A stretch of DNA of 64,000 nt from Brachionus plicatilis. Its lineage: Eukaryota > Rotifera > Eurotatoria > Ploima > Brachionidae. This document shows, in pieces, positions 41,963-52,500 of the stretch (positions are counted from its first letter, which is position 1; each line of letters opens with the position of its first letter). The notes under the pieces were generated by a model that was not told the origin of the DNA, ran no database searches, and saw only the letters and a program-made list of their open reading frames with translations. The translations under genes were made by a program, and so were the position numbers. The DNA is taken from positions 65,966 through 129,965 of the forward strand of contig QEOQ01000533.1 of NCBI GenBank assembly GCA_010279815.1. Direction: 5' to 3'.

Positions 41963-43115
41963 TAATTTCACGTAAAATTGCGTAATATTACCAAAGTACA
42001 AAAAGGGAAATTTACCGGATTTTACGTAATTTCACGTAAAATTACCGGAAATTACGTAAATTTTCGTAAAAAGTAAAAATACTATTTTTTTTTGAGAATT
42101 TAAACATTTTTTGACTTTTTTTTTAATTTTTTGGGTCTGAATTCAAAAAAAAAGAAATTGTTTTTTTTCACGTAATTTTAAGTGAAATTTTATTTAATAG
42201 TGGAAAATTTTCAATTATACACATCCCAATAAAATTCAATGGCTGAGATTTCATATAAGGGAGCAACAAATTTTGTTGTAAGAAACAGATAAGAAGAAAA
42301 GCTTTTACTTAAGAATTTTTTAAGATAAAAAAAATCTTTATTGTGCACTACTTTTTTAAATTTTAACAAAATTGTTTGGGTAAATTGTTTTTTAGTAATT
42401 ATTCTTTTTCGATAATAATTGATTCATTTCTTTTAAACAATGATTAAATCTCCCTCCGAAGAATTCCGATTTAAATCCCATTAAACTTATGTGGAACGAG
42501 TTAAAACAGCATGTTAGGAAGAGAATGATTTTATCGGAAGCTGATGCCGAAATGGCTGCCAAAGATTTCGAAAAATCTTTAACGAAAGAAAAATGCCAAA
42601 ATTATATAAATCATTTAAAGGTTTTTATTAGATTTTATTTTCAATTTAATCTTTAAAAAAAATTTTAATAAAAATTAAGGTAATAGAAGTGACATAGAAA
42701 GATATGAAGATTGGTCGAATCTTTGAATTATATTGGGATGTGTATAATTGAAAATTTTTTTTTTGCCTTTTGTTTATTGTTTATAATTTACTTTTTTAAA
42801 ATTTGTACAAAATTTACTTTTTTTTACTTTTTTTTACTAAAAATTACCACTTTTAAATAAAATTTCACGTGAAATTACGTGAAAAAAAGTAATTTCTTTT
42901 TTTTTGAATTCAGGACCAAAAAATTTAAAATAAGTCAAAAAATATCAAAATTCTCAAAAAAAATAGTATTTTTTAGAATTTTTACTTTTTACAAAAATTT
43001 ACGTAATTTACGCTAATTTACGTGAATTATTAATTATCATAATTTACTTTTTTTTACTTTGGTAAATTTACGTAATTTTACGTAATTTCACGTAAAATTA
43101 CGTAAAAACAGTTTT
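41963..43115. mobile_element. ACGTAA-rich foldback element with mariner inserted
   Basis: Arms at about 41963-42200 and 42835-43115 are inverted copies rich in ACGTAATTTCACGTAAAATT, TTTACTTTTT and TGAATTCA. The right end runs into GCAGTACTGTA, like the CAGTACTG element at 49.1 kb. A Tc1/mariner remnant (42209-42755) sits at the centre. Confidence 0.6.
42209..42755 (+). mobile_element. Tc1/mariner remnant with TIRs and transposase C-terminus
   Basis: TIRs TTTTCAATTATACACATCCC and the inverse enclose a C-terminal transposase fragment (about 42455-42743). It reads NSDLNPIKLMWNELKQHV, where the E of SPDLNPIE is Lys, then SLTKEKCQNYINHL. A likely intron (GTTTTT...TTAAG, about 42619-42680) is followed by more codons that include a stop. 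The rest of the transposase is deleted. Confidence 0.65.
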
Positions 43116-43132
43116 TCGTAGCAGTACTGTAT

Positions 43133-43521
43133 GGCAAGATTTTTGTTTCATGAATACATTTTTTACCTTAGATTTATATAGTTTTTTTTAAAGTAAAAAT
43201 TATATTTTTTTTTGACATATAAATAATACTTTTAATTATTTTCATTCACTTAATTTTTTTTTCTACTAAAAATCATTTTCATTATTAATTTTTCATTGAA
43301 CAAATAAATCTAAATATTTAAAAATATATTCAAACTTTGTATTTTGATTATTAAAAGATTATCAATAAATGAATAATGATTAAAAAATGGAAAAAAAAAT
43401 TAAGTGAATTAAAATATTAAAAGTATTATTGATATGCCAAAAAAAAATATATAAAATTTACTTTAAAAAATACTTTATAAATCTAAGGTAAAAAATGTAT
43501 TCATGAAATAAAAATCTTGCC
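43133..43521. mobile_element. 389-bp element with ~48-bp TIRs
   Basis: GGCAAGATTTTTGTTTCATG at the left and its near inverse at the right, with the arms extending through TACATTTTTTACCTTAGATT. GTAT flanks both ends, but I see no 8-bp duplication. It abuts the right arm of the ACGTAA foldback. Confidence 0.65.
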
Positions 43522-43826
43522 GTATATTAGATTTTGTTTTATTTAATTAATTTTATTTTTTTTAAAAAAAGCTAATAAAATTTAATATTTTTAAAAATTT
43601 CCTGATCACCAAAAATTTTTTCTGATCACCAAAAAAATTTATATTTATTTTTTCATAAATTAGAGGCTTTTTTGATCACGAAATATGTGATCATTGATCA
43701 CTGATCACATTCTGGACATGACCCAAAATTTTGTGTCCAAATTAAAAAAAATTTTTTTCAATTAAATATCTTTTTTTTGTTTAAAACAACTAATTTTTTT
43801 ATTAAAAAAAAAAAATAAAATAAAAT

Positions 43827-45590
43827 TCAATACTCAAAAATGTCATCTTTAAATAATTCAATAAGCTTAAATATGACCCCATTGGTCCATCCGAAACCTG
43901 ACTGCACTTGGTACTCGCCGCCATGGCCCCTCTCGCCAGGCGTATGAGCATTGTACTTTTCATAGAACGCCCTGCTCGACTCCCATCCCTTGTAAATCGA
44001 GCTGAAAAACTTCCTGGCCAACTTGAGCGCCAACTCGCGGTCAAATTTGTTTATAAACTCGATCAAATTGTGCTGGTTGGGCGCCCAAATGTTCGGAAAG
44101 TCCCACTGCTGACTCGACTTAATAAACGAGTAGGGCACGCCGTGGTAGCTGTCTATGGAGCTGGTCAGATGCAGCTCGATCAAATCAGTCTCTTTTAGGT
44201 TATTGGGCGGCTTGATGTCGAACCAGAGCGGCGACAAATTCGACACATAAAAGTGGTCAGTGAACTGATTTGTCCTGAAGTTGAAGTCAGCCCAGCAGTT
44301 CATGTCCGCACTCCACAGCACTTTGTTTATGGCAAACTTTCGCTTCAGCGAACACATCTTGAACTTGCGCGCAGTCTCCAAGTCGCCGCTCAGCCGACTT
44401 AAATCCGATATAATCAGCTCGGTCTTGTACATGACCGCGTTCAAATCAACAGGTATCAAATCACTGGTCTGAATGGTGTTCATGTTCATGGGGTCCTTGA
44501 ACCAGCGGCTGCTGAAGTCGATGCCCGACTCGGCCGCTGTCGCTATGTCCAGGTACAGCTTTTCTTTTTGTGCGTTGCTGTCCATGTGTTTGGCCGTGTG
44601 CAAGTCTTCAAAGTAGGACTCGGGTCTTGGCCCTGTTGTATTCGCTCTGAACACATTCAGCTTGCAGCAGCGCCTATCACTTATTCTCACATCCACCGAT
44701 CTATTCTTCATCCAAAACTGGTGCTCCTTGAGCATGCACTCGAGCGCTTCGCCCAGCACAAACTTTCTCACTTCGTCCTTCTGCTCCTTGCTCAGCTCGG
44801 CGGACTGCATGCAAAAGTCAAAGTATCTCATGACCATTTGGGAGAAGTAGGGCGGCTGGGACCTGTTCAGGTAGTAGACCCGCGATCCGTTGGGAATGAA
44901 GCCGAACTTTTTGATGAACTCGACAAAGTTCTCTATCGAGTGTCGGACTGTTTGCAGCATGCCGCACACTAGCAGGCCCTCAATCGTCCAGTACGTGTCC
45001 CAGTAGTAGATTTCGATGAATCGGCCGCCGGGCACCACAAACGGGTACTTCATGGGCAAGTGGCTGGACACACAGTTGTCGGGCAGGAGGCGGCTGTCGA
45101 ACTGTTTGTACAAGTCGACCCACTGGTTGTTAAGCGACTTGGCGAACGCAATCAGCTGTTGATTGCGCAGCGAGCGCACAAAGGCGGGCTCTTCGCTCCA
45201 GTCAGTGAGCTTGGCGGCGACTATTTCGACGCCGGGCTCGTGCAAGTAGTCGTCTATGAATTTTTCTATTTGGCCTAGGTTGGTTTCGTCGAGGGCGTGC
45301 AGAGCGCGGAACACCTGCTCCACTGGCCGCTTGGTCGCCCGGTCCACTATCGACTTGGAGTCCACATTTTGATTGGCTAGTTTGACAACGCGCAGGAACT
45401 TCTCGTTGAAATACAACTGTTGGGCAAGTTGCAGCGCGTTTTGTTTGCTGTCGGTTGGTGCTGGCTTTTTGGCGCCGAATGTGGGCAGTTGGATTCTGAG
45501 CTGCAGCTTCTTGAGCTCATTGAACAGCACGTTTACATTGTCTAGTATTACCTTAACTAACAAGCCTAGAACTAAATTGTGTAATTTCAT
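43827..45590 (-). CDS. Trehalase (GH37)
   Basis: Intact single-exon gene of 587 residues that should hydrolyse trehalose to two glucose molecules. Both family signatures are present: PGGRFIEIYYWDTYW (187-201) and QWDFPNIWAP (495-504). The catalytic acid is Asp358 in ESGIDFSSRW, where Ile replaces the usual Trp of ESGWD. The catalytic base is Glu559 in GHGGEYQVQSGFGWTNGV. The N-terminus (MKLHNLVLGLLVKVIL) is a weak signal peptide or anchor, so secretion is likely but not certain, and there is no C-terminal membrane span. Like TPS/TPP it is G+C-rich against AT-rich flanks, and the two genes face each other tail to tail about 10.4 kb apart. Confidence 0.96.
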   Translation of the reverse strand: MKLHNLVLGLLVKVILDNVNVLFNELKKLQLRIQLPTFGAKKPAPTDSKQNALQLAQQLYFNEKFLRVVKLANQNVDSKSIVDRATKRPVEQVFRALHALDETNLGQIEKFIDDYLHEPGVEIVAAKLTDWSEEPAFVRSLRNQQLIAFAKSLNNQWVDLYKQFDSRLLPDNCVSSHLPMKYPFVVPGGRFIEIYYWDTYWTIEGLLVCGMLQTVRHSIENFVEFIKKFGFIPNGSRVYYLNRSQPPYFSQMVMRYFDFCMQSAELSKEQKDEVRKFVLGEALECMLKEHQFWMKNRSVDVRISDRRCCKLNVFRANTTGPRPESYFEDLHTAKHMDSNAQKEKLYLDIATAAESGIDFSSRWFKDPMNMNTIQTSDLIPVDLNAVMYKTELIISDLSRLSGDLETARKFKMCSLKRKFAINKVLWSADMNCWADFNFRTNQFTDHFYVSNLSPLWFDIKPPNNLKETDLIELHLTSSIDSYHGVPYSFIKSSQQWDFPNIWAPNQHNLIEFINKFDRELALKLARKFFSSIYKGWESSRAFYEKYNAHTPGERGHGGEYQVQSGFGWTNGVIFKLIELFKDDIFEY

Positions 45591-45854
45591 ATTTTTTTTC
45601 TATTTGGCTAAATTGACTAAAAATTTTGATGCAAAATTTGAGGATTTTGTTTAGTATTTATTTTGGTCGCGGATGAAGGGATTGGCGTTTTTGATTTTTT
45701 TTTGGTTTGTATTTGCGTCTTTTCTTTAAAAGAAATTTCCACCATTTTAGAAATTAAATGGTCTCAATTGCAGCCATAATTAAATTAACATCAGTGAAGT
45801 TAAGAGTTTGTACATTTCTTCCTTTCGAGTCTTATTCGAGGCTCATTTGTGTGA

Positions 45855-46030
45855 CCAAACAAATCTAACTTTAATCTCATTCAATCAAAATACACAAAAT
45901 GTTTGAATTGATTTTTTTCCAAGGACACATTTACTTTGTTCAAAAGGCCACAAAGATCAAAAGAATAATATTGTATTATTTATTTATTTGTCAACTGTAC
46001 CGAGCTTAAGCTCCTTCAGAATAAGAATAA
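45855..46030. repeat. Direct repeat copy A with hairpin tail (paired with 46739-46925)
   Basis: About 175 bases (CAAATCTAACTTTAATCTCA to CCGAGCTTAAGCTCCTTCAG) repeated in the same orientation at 46739-46925. The end carries the hairpin GAGCTTAAGCTC and then an A-rich tail. Confidence 0.75.
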
Positions 46031-46487
46031 AAAAATAAAAATTAAAATTAAAAAGTTAAGTCAAGAAATAAAAATAAATATATGAAAAAAGTTTGTGAGA
46101 GTTAAGATGGGGACATTATTTTATGTGTAGACCGGGTGACAACTTTTGATAAGTGTTTTTTTGGGATTATTGTTCCAGCACACGCAAAAATCGTTTCAGC
46201 ACATCCTTAAAATCTAACAAACACACTCATTTAATAACACCCCTAAACCTCTATTCTGTACACTCGAAAAAATTTTTTACAAATTTTAAAGTCTCAAATA
46301 ACACACTTTAAAATTTTGAATAAAATTTGAAATTTTCAGTTTTATTTTTGTTAAAAAAGAACAGATAAAAAAAAGTTTTTTGAAATATAATTTGAAAAAT
46401 TGAAACTAAAATTATTAATAGAACTAAAATTTGATTTCTTTATCAATTTTACAGTACAATTTAAAACTAACTTGTACATTTATTTTC

Positions 46488-46745
46488 CTCAACTCTTCCT
46501 CGACTCTTCCTCTTCCTTTCCTCAACTCTTCTTCAACTATTCCTTTCCTCGACCATTACTTTCCTTAACTTTTCTTTTCCTCGACTATTCCTTTCTTCAC
46601 TCTTAGGAAATGAAAGGAAAGGAAAAGTTGAAGAAGAGGAAGAGCCGAGGAAGGGAAGAGGAAGAGTCGAGGAAAAGAAAAGTTGAAGAAGAGTTGAGGA
46701 AAGGAAGAGGAAGAGTCGAGGAAGAGTTGAGGAAAAGAAATAAAC
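46488..46745. repeat. Polypyrimidine/polypurine palindrome
   Basis: About 110 bases of CCTCAACTCTTCCTCGACTC-type pyrimidine DNA are followed by about 140 bases of AGGAAGAGTCGAGGAAGAG-type purine DNA, largely inverse of each other. A smaller version lies at 47218-47358. Confidence 0.8.
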
Positions 46746-46925
46746 AAATCTAACTTTAATCTCATTCAATCACACACATACACAAAATGTTTGAATTGAT
46801 TTTTTTCCAAGGACTCATTGACTTTGTTCAAAAGGCCACAAAGATCAAAAGAATAATATTGTATTATTTATTTATTTGTATATCTGTACCGAGCTAAAGC
46901 TCCTTCAGATTAAATTAAAAAAAAA
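46739..46925. repeat. Direct repeat copy B with hairpin tail
   Basis: Same sequence as 45855-46030, ending CCGAGCTAAAGCTCCTTCAG and an A/T-rich tail. It sits inside the CCAGCACAC element. Confidence 0.75.
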
Positions 46926-48102
46926 TAAAAAATTAAAATAAAGTTAAATAAAATAAAATAAAAATAAAAAATAAGAAAAAAATATAGTTTTTTTCACACT
47001 TTTTTAAAGTCTTAAATAACACACTTTTGTAAAGTATGAAAAACACACTTTAAAAATTTTAAATTTTCAGTTTTATTTTTGTTAAAAAAAAAGAACAACT
47101 AAAAAAAAAATTTTTGAAATATAATTTAAAAAATTGAAACTAAAATTAATAATAGAACTAAAATTTGATTTCTTTATCAATTTTACAGTACAATTTAAAA
47201 CTAACTTGTACATTTATTTTCCTCAACTCTTCCTCGACTCTTCCTCAACTCTTCTTCAACTTTTCTTTTCCTTTCCTAAGAGTTGAAAAAAGGAAGAGTC
47301 GAGGAAAGGAATGGTTGAAGAAGAGTTGAGGAAGAGTCGAGGAAGAGTTGAGGAAAATAAATGTACAAGTTAGTTTTAAATTGTACTGTAAAATTGATAA
47401 AGAAATCAAATTTTAGTTCTATTATTAATTTTAGTTTCAATTTTTTAAATTATATTTCAAAAAACTTTTTTTTATTTGTTCTTTTTTTTTCTAATAAAAA
47501 TAAAACTGAAAATTTCAAATTTTTTTCAAATTTTTTAAGTGTGTTATTTAGGACTTTAAAAAAGTGTGAAAAATTTTTTTCGAGGAAAAGTCGAAGAACA
47601 GAGTGCATACAAGTTAGTTTTAATTTGTATTGTATTAAATAATTAAAAGTCTGAACAACACATCATAAAAAGTGTGTTAAAAAGTTTTCTATGAATTTTT
47701 CTGGATTTACTAAAAATTACTAAAAATGTGTGGAGAACAGTGTTAAGGTTTTTTTTAAGTATAGTGTGTTTGTTAGATTTTTAAAATGTGCTGAAACGTT
47801 TTTTGTGTGTGCTGGTTAGGTAGACTCTTTTTTTTATTTCTCATTAACATTATATGTCTTAAATTATTTTTAAATACGTACAGTAATGCTACGCAATGAT
47901 TATTTTACGAAAAATTACGTAAATTAACGATAATTGACGTATATTTACGTATTTACGTTATTGTCTCAGAATGTTGTATGAACTTGAAGCTTGAGTAGTG
48001 TTCAATTTTTTTTTCAAGAACATCTTTTTTTGCGTCATCAAGATCTTCCATTGAATACTTTTTTTTTCAACTTCTTTTTGTTTATTCTGATTCATTTATA
48101 TA

Positions 48103-48404
48103 ATAACGTAATTGTCCGATAAATATGACATGTCACTAACAAATTTAGTGACATGTAATATTTCAGTGAACACTGATTTTTTAAAATTGAAATATTCGCT
48201 TTTAGTGACATGCAACAATAAGCAAATATGCATAAATATTGCTATTTTTTTATGAAAATATTATGCATATTCGCTTTTTGTTGCATGTCACTAAAAGCGA
48301 ATATTTCAATTTTAAAAATCAGTGTTCACTCAAATATTACATGTCACTAAAATAGGGTTACTCTGTTTTAGTGACATGTCATATTTATCGGACATTTACG
48401 TTAT
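48103..48404. mobile_element. 302-bp near-perfect palindromic element
   Basis: Starts ATAACGTAATTGTCCGATAA and ends with its near inverse. The arms run to a centre near 48250. GACATGTCACTAA-type sequence occurs at least four times, and long matched inner arms include AATATTCGCTTTTAGTGACA. No coding capacity. Confidence 0.8.
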
Positions 48405-48982
48405 ATTGACGATTTTTGATAATACAGAACGAATATTTTTATCAAATAAAATCAAATTATTTTTGTAAAAAAAGGAGAAACAAAATGTTAAATTTTTCAT
48501 AAAAAACGGCGTCATTGTGATCATTTTTATCATTTCAGTCTAATTATGTTAAATATTTTATTTTTAGGGGTAAATGGGTGGAATTTTTGGAATTATTGAG
48601 GTGATACCTCATTAACCTCTTAACCCATAAAAAATAACAACATTAGACAACGGACCCATCGGCTATCTTAAAATTCTAGTAAAATTATTTTCTACTAATT
48701 AAGACCCGCTGAAAACGATAAGCAAATAAGGTCAGTTCAAACTTGTTCCGTCATCGGATCAAAAATTGTCAAACATAATTACTAATTTGAAAAATTCTAC
48801 CGAATTAGCCGACAAAAAAACTTTGAATTAAAAAAAAAAAGGTTTAAAAAATTTTAAAAAAATATTTCATATATATATTTGGATTCCTCTCTTCAAGATC
48901 TACAAGAATATGTGGGTTGTTTAAAAAAAAAATAAAACCACTGATATATTTCGGTTTTTCAAATTACGTCACCGAATTTACA
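48405..48982. other. AT-rich intergenic stretch
   Basis: No gene recognised. About 48590-48660 (GGTGATACCTCATTAACCTC, AGACAACGGACCCATCGGC) is less AT-rich but matches no feature I know. Confidence 0.4.
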
Positions 48983-49017
48983 TTAACACTAGAAGCACCA
49001 ACGAGTCAAAATGACTC
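48983..49017. mobile_element. piggyBac-like terminal fragment at a TTAA
   Basis: TTAA is followed immediately by CACTAGAAGCACCAACGAG and the hairpin GAGTCA-AAA-TGACTC. TTAA plus CACTAGAA is the usual end of piggyBac-type transposons. No second end was found nearby. Confidence 0.4.
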
Positions 49018-49098
49018 TTTTTCGATTTTTAATCACTAATATCTAAATTATTTTATATTTTATTTTATTTGTATTTAAAAATACAAATAATTTCCTTA

Positions 49099-49306
49099 CA
49101 GTACTGATTTGACACGTGGATTTTACGTAAATTTACTTTGGCCAAAAAATGGCCTAAGTTTTTTAAATTTTGGTAAATTTTCACTCAAAAAAAATTTCAG
49201 AATTTCTATGGCTTTTTTAGGCAAAAAAAAAATTTACATAAAATATCGAAAAATTTCGTAAAATTACGTAATTTTATGAACGTAAATTTACGTAAAATCA
49301 GTACTG
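49099..49306. mobile_element. 208-bp Tc1-like MITE, TA target duplication
   Basis: CAGTACTGATTT at the left and AAATCAGTACTG at the right, flanked by TA on both sides, with ACGTAAATTTAC repeats inside. CAGTACTG ends and TA duplications are standard for Tc1-like elements. Confidence 0.75.
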
Positions 49307-49520
49307 TATATACATTTTACTCACCTGCTAATAATTTTAATTGTTAAAATTTTAAAGCAGTTTTCTTATTTGATTGTAAAATGGACAATTAAAATAAATG
49401 ATAATAAGTTTAGCTTCCAGTTCAATCTTCATATTTTTAAAATTAAAGAATAATTATTAAATCAAAAAACTTAAAGCAAAAAAAAAATATTTTAATTATT
49501 TAAAAATTTTTATTCTAAAT

Positions 49521-52500
49521 CTAGGACAGATTGATACACATAGATTTCATTTTTTCATATTTTTCACAGTCTTTGTGTGACACTGAAGGCTTGATTTTGT
49601 TGAATGCCATCTCGAAGTGTTTCAGCTTGACCACTTCGTTTTCTGCGATTGGACTTTTGATGAATTCCTTGAGCGCGAATTCAGACGCCTCACGAACCAG
49701 AGCCGACAGATCGGCACCAGTGAAGGTCTGACAGCGAGGGTCTTCAGCTATGAATTGAAAATTGACGTCCGCGTCAATTCTGGGCTTAGTTCCATTTTTG
49801 GTGATGGTTTTGAGTATTTCAATGCGGTCCTCTAGAGTGGGCAGGCCAACATAGATTATTTTATCCAAACGCCCAGGACGCAAAATTGCTGGATCAACAA
49901 TGTCAGGGCGATTGGACGCCGCCATCAGAAACACCCCTTTTCGGCTTTCCAAGCCGTCCATTTCGGTCAACATTTGGTTCACGACCCGGGTCGTTGCTCC
50001 ACTGTCTGATGAGGAATCAGATCTTTTGACACATATGGCATCAATTTCGTCAAAAAAAATCACACATGGCTTAGAGTTTCGTGCTCTTTGAAACAGTGAT
50101 CTCACTGCTCGTTCACTTTCACCCACATACATGTTCAGCAATTCAGGTCCTTTGACTGATATGAAATTTACGCCGGACTCTCTTGCTATCGCTTTGGCCA
50201 GTAGCGTTTTACCGCAGCCTGGTGGACCTACCATCAAAATGCCTGGCGGCTTGGTGAAATTGAATATTTCGCACTGGTGAGCATATTTTACCGGAGCCTT
50301 AAATTACCAAATTTTTTTTAAAAATTAAAGAAAAACAAAATTCAAAAAAATTAATTAAAATTTTTTTTATAATTTTTATTTAGATATTTTTGAAAATTGG
50401 AATAGCAAACAAAATTTTTTTTTTTATTTTTTAAAATTTCTTAAAGAACATGTTTCCGGAAAAAAAATGATTTCTACATACAAAAATTTTCATCTCCACT
50501 ATTGTGGAGATGTTAATCAGAAAATTATATTATTTTCTAAAAAAAATAGGGTTCAGAAATAACAAAAAACTTTTTATTTTAATAATGTGAAAAATTATGT
50601 TTTATAAATTAAAAATTTTTTTAATAAAAATCGAGTACAATAAAATTAAGGCAAACTGAAGTTTCAGATCAAATTTTAAGATCAAAACGATCATTTTAAA
50701 TTTTAAAACTTAATTAATCTTATGATTGTAATAATTTTTAAAAAATAAATACTAAAAATTATTAGACATGTTATGTCTAATAATGGTTCATTATCAAATT
50801 AATATCAGAATGATTGATCAATAATTTATTCAACAAAAACAATCAATAATTTAAATAATTCAGGTTAAGTTAATTCAAAAATTCAATTTTTTTAACTTTT
50901 ATATCCATTCATTCAAACTTAAATAATTTTGTTTTTCGACTTAAATAAATTATAAATTTAAAAATTTTTTTGTCTTGAGAAGTAGTTTTCCATTAAAATC
51001 AATTAAAATATTTAAATATATTAAAGCTCAATAAAAAGGGACATTTTAAAATTTTAAATATGAAAATAAACTTGACATGACATGTCAAGTAATTTCTTTG
51101 GAAAAAAAATATTTTTTCTCTATTATTAAAAAAAATATTAAAATTTATATTTTGATCTTTTGATCTTGATCTCAAACTTCAATTTGCCTAAAATTTTTTG
51201 TTTTTAAATTGGATTTATTATTTCTAATAAATTGTATTGCAATTAAAATATGGATATTAAAGCCACTTTTATGTTCACCTTTAAATTTTAGTTTTTTACG
51301 GATTGGTTTTAGAGTTAAAAAATAAGTCTAAGTCATGACTTGACCAAAAAAACTTGACTTAATGCCATTTCTTTATATTTTTAGTATTTTTAGGAGAGTT
51401 GTATTAAAGTCCCAAAAAAAAGTCTGGACTTGGACTTGAAACTTTTGACTTTTAAAAAACTCAGATTTTTAGCATTTAAAAATAAATTTGTAATAAAAGG
51501 TAAAAAATAAATTTAAATTTAAATTAATTTTTCACAGTTTTATTAATATGGTTTTATTGGTTTAGATCCTTGAAAGTTATGTAGCGTGCTTTTCGGAATT
51601 ATTGGCAAATAGTTTCAGAGAAGTCTTGATATTCAGAGATGGTTTTCATTCTAGTAAAGAGTAAACACTTGGTCAGAAAGATCTGCCTTAATATGGAATA
51701 ATTTTTTTTTAACTTTTTGTTTTTTTTTTATTTTTAATTGAACAAAATCTATCATTAAAATTTAATTAATTATTTCAAAAACCCATTTGGTATAAAAGAA
51801 AATTTTTTTTGTAAAACCCGAGGTCATTTAATGATTAAAGAAAAGATATGAGTATTAATTATTGTTTTCTATTTTTATTTTTTGAGTATACAAAGTTTTT
51901 AAAATATGTATTTTTTTTAGATCAAAGAAAGCAACGAATACATAAAAAATAATATGAAAATTTTTTACCAATCAAAAATTGAGTTTTTCAAACATTTTTT
52001 AATTAATTTTTTGTCAAAAATTAGAAAAAAATTGAGACTATGAAATTTTAGAACTTGGACTAGTTTTAAAAAATTAAAATCTTAAATTAAAAATTGATAA
52101 ATTTTTAACTTTAATTAAATTTTTCAAATTTATTTAGACTTTATTTCAAACAAATATCTGAGTAAAATTTTTTTGTCCTTAAATTTTTGTTGTTCTCTTA
52201 GATTTTTTGTTTTAAAAAAAGTTTTAATAATAAATCTCTCTCTAGTCATGACTTTTAATTAAGAATTATTTTTTTCCATGTTTTTTTCATAAAATTGGCA
52301 GATTTAAAAATAAAAAAAATTCGTCAACCAAATACAAAAATTAAGACCTTAGTGATTGGAAAAAATCTATTTTTAAAAATCATTTAGAATTATAAATTAA
52401 TAATAAAAATAATTCATTAAAAAAAAAAAATTATCAGAAGAGAAACTTGTGATTGTTTTCTATTTTTATTTTTTGAGTACACAAAGTGTTTTAAAATGTG

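Larger units (their letters stand above)
46175..47815. mobile_element. 1.64-kb inverted-repeat element with CCAGCACAC ends
   Basis: CCAGCACACGCAAAAATCG at the left is the inverse of CGTTTTTTGTGTGTGCTGG at the right, and homology continues through AAAATCTAACAAACACACT. Inside are three related segments (46380-46510, 47110-47240 and an inverted one at 47340-47520) containing CAGTACAATTTAAAACTAAC. There are also two polypurine/polypyrimidine palindromes. Copy B of a 175-bp repeat is inserted at 46739-46925. No coding sequence or clear target duplication. Confidence 0.7.

Noticed and set aside
44568..44972. Plus-strand 134-codon frame within trehalase
   Set aside because: Antisense shadow of an intact GH37 gene.
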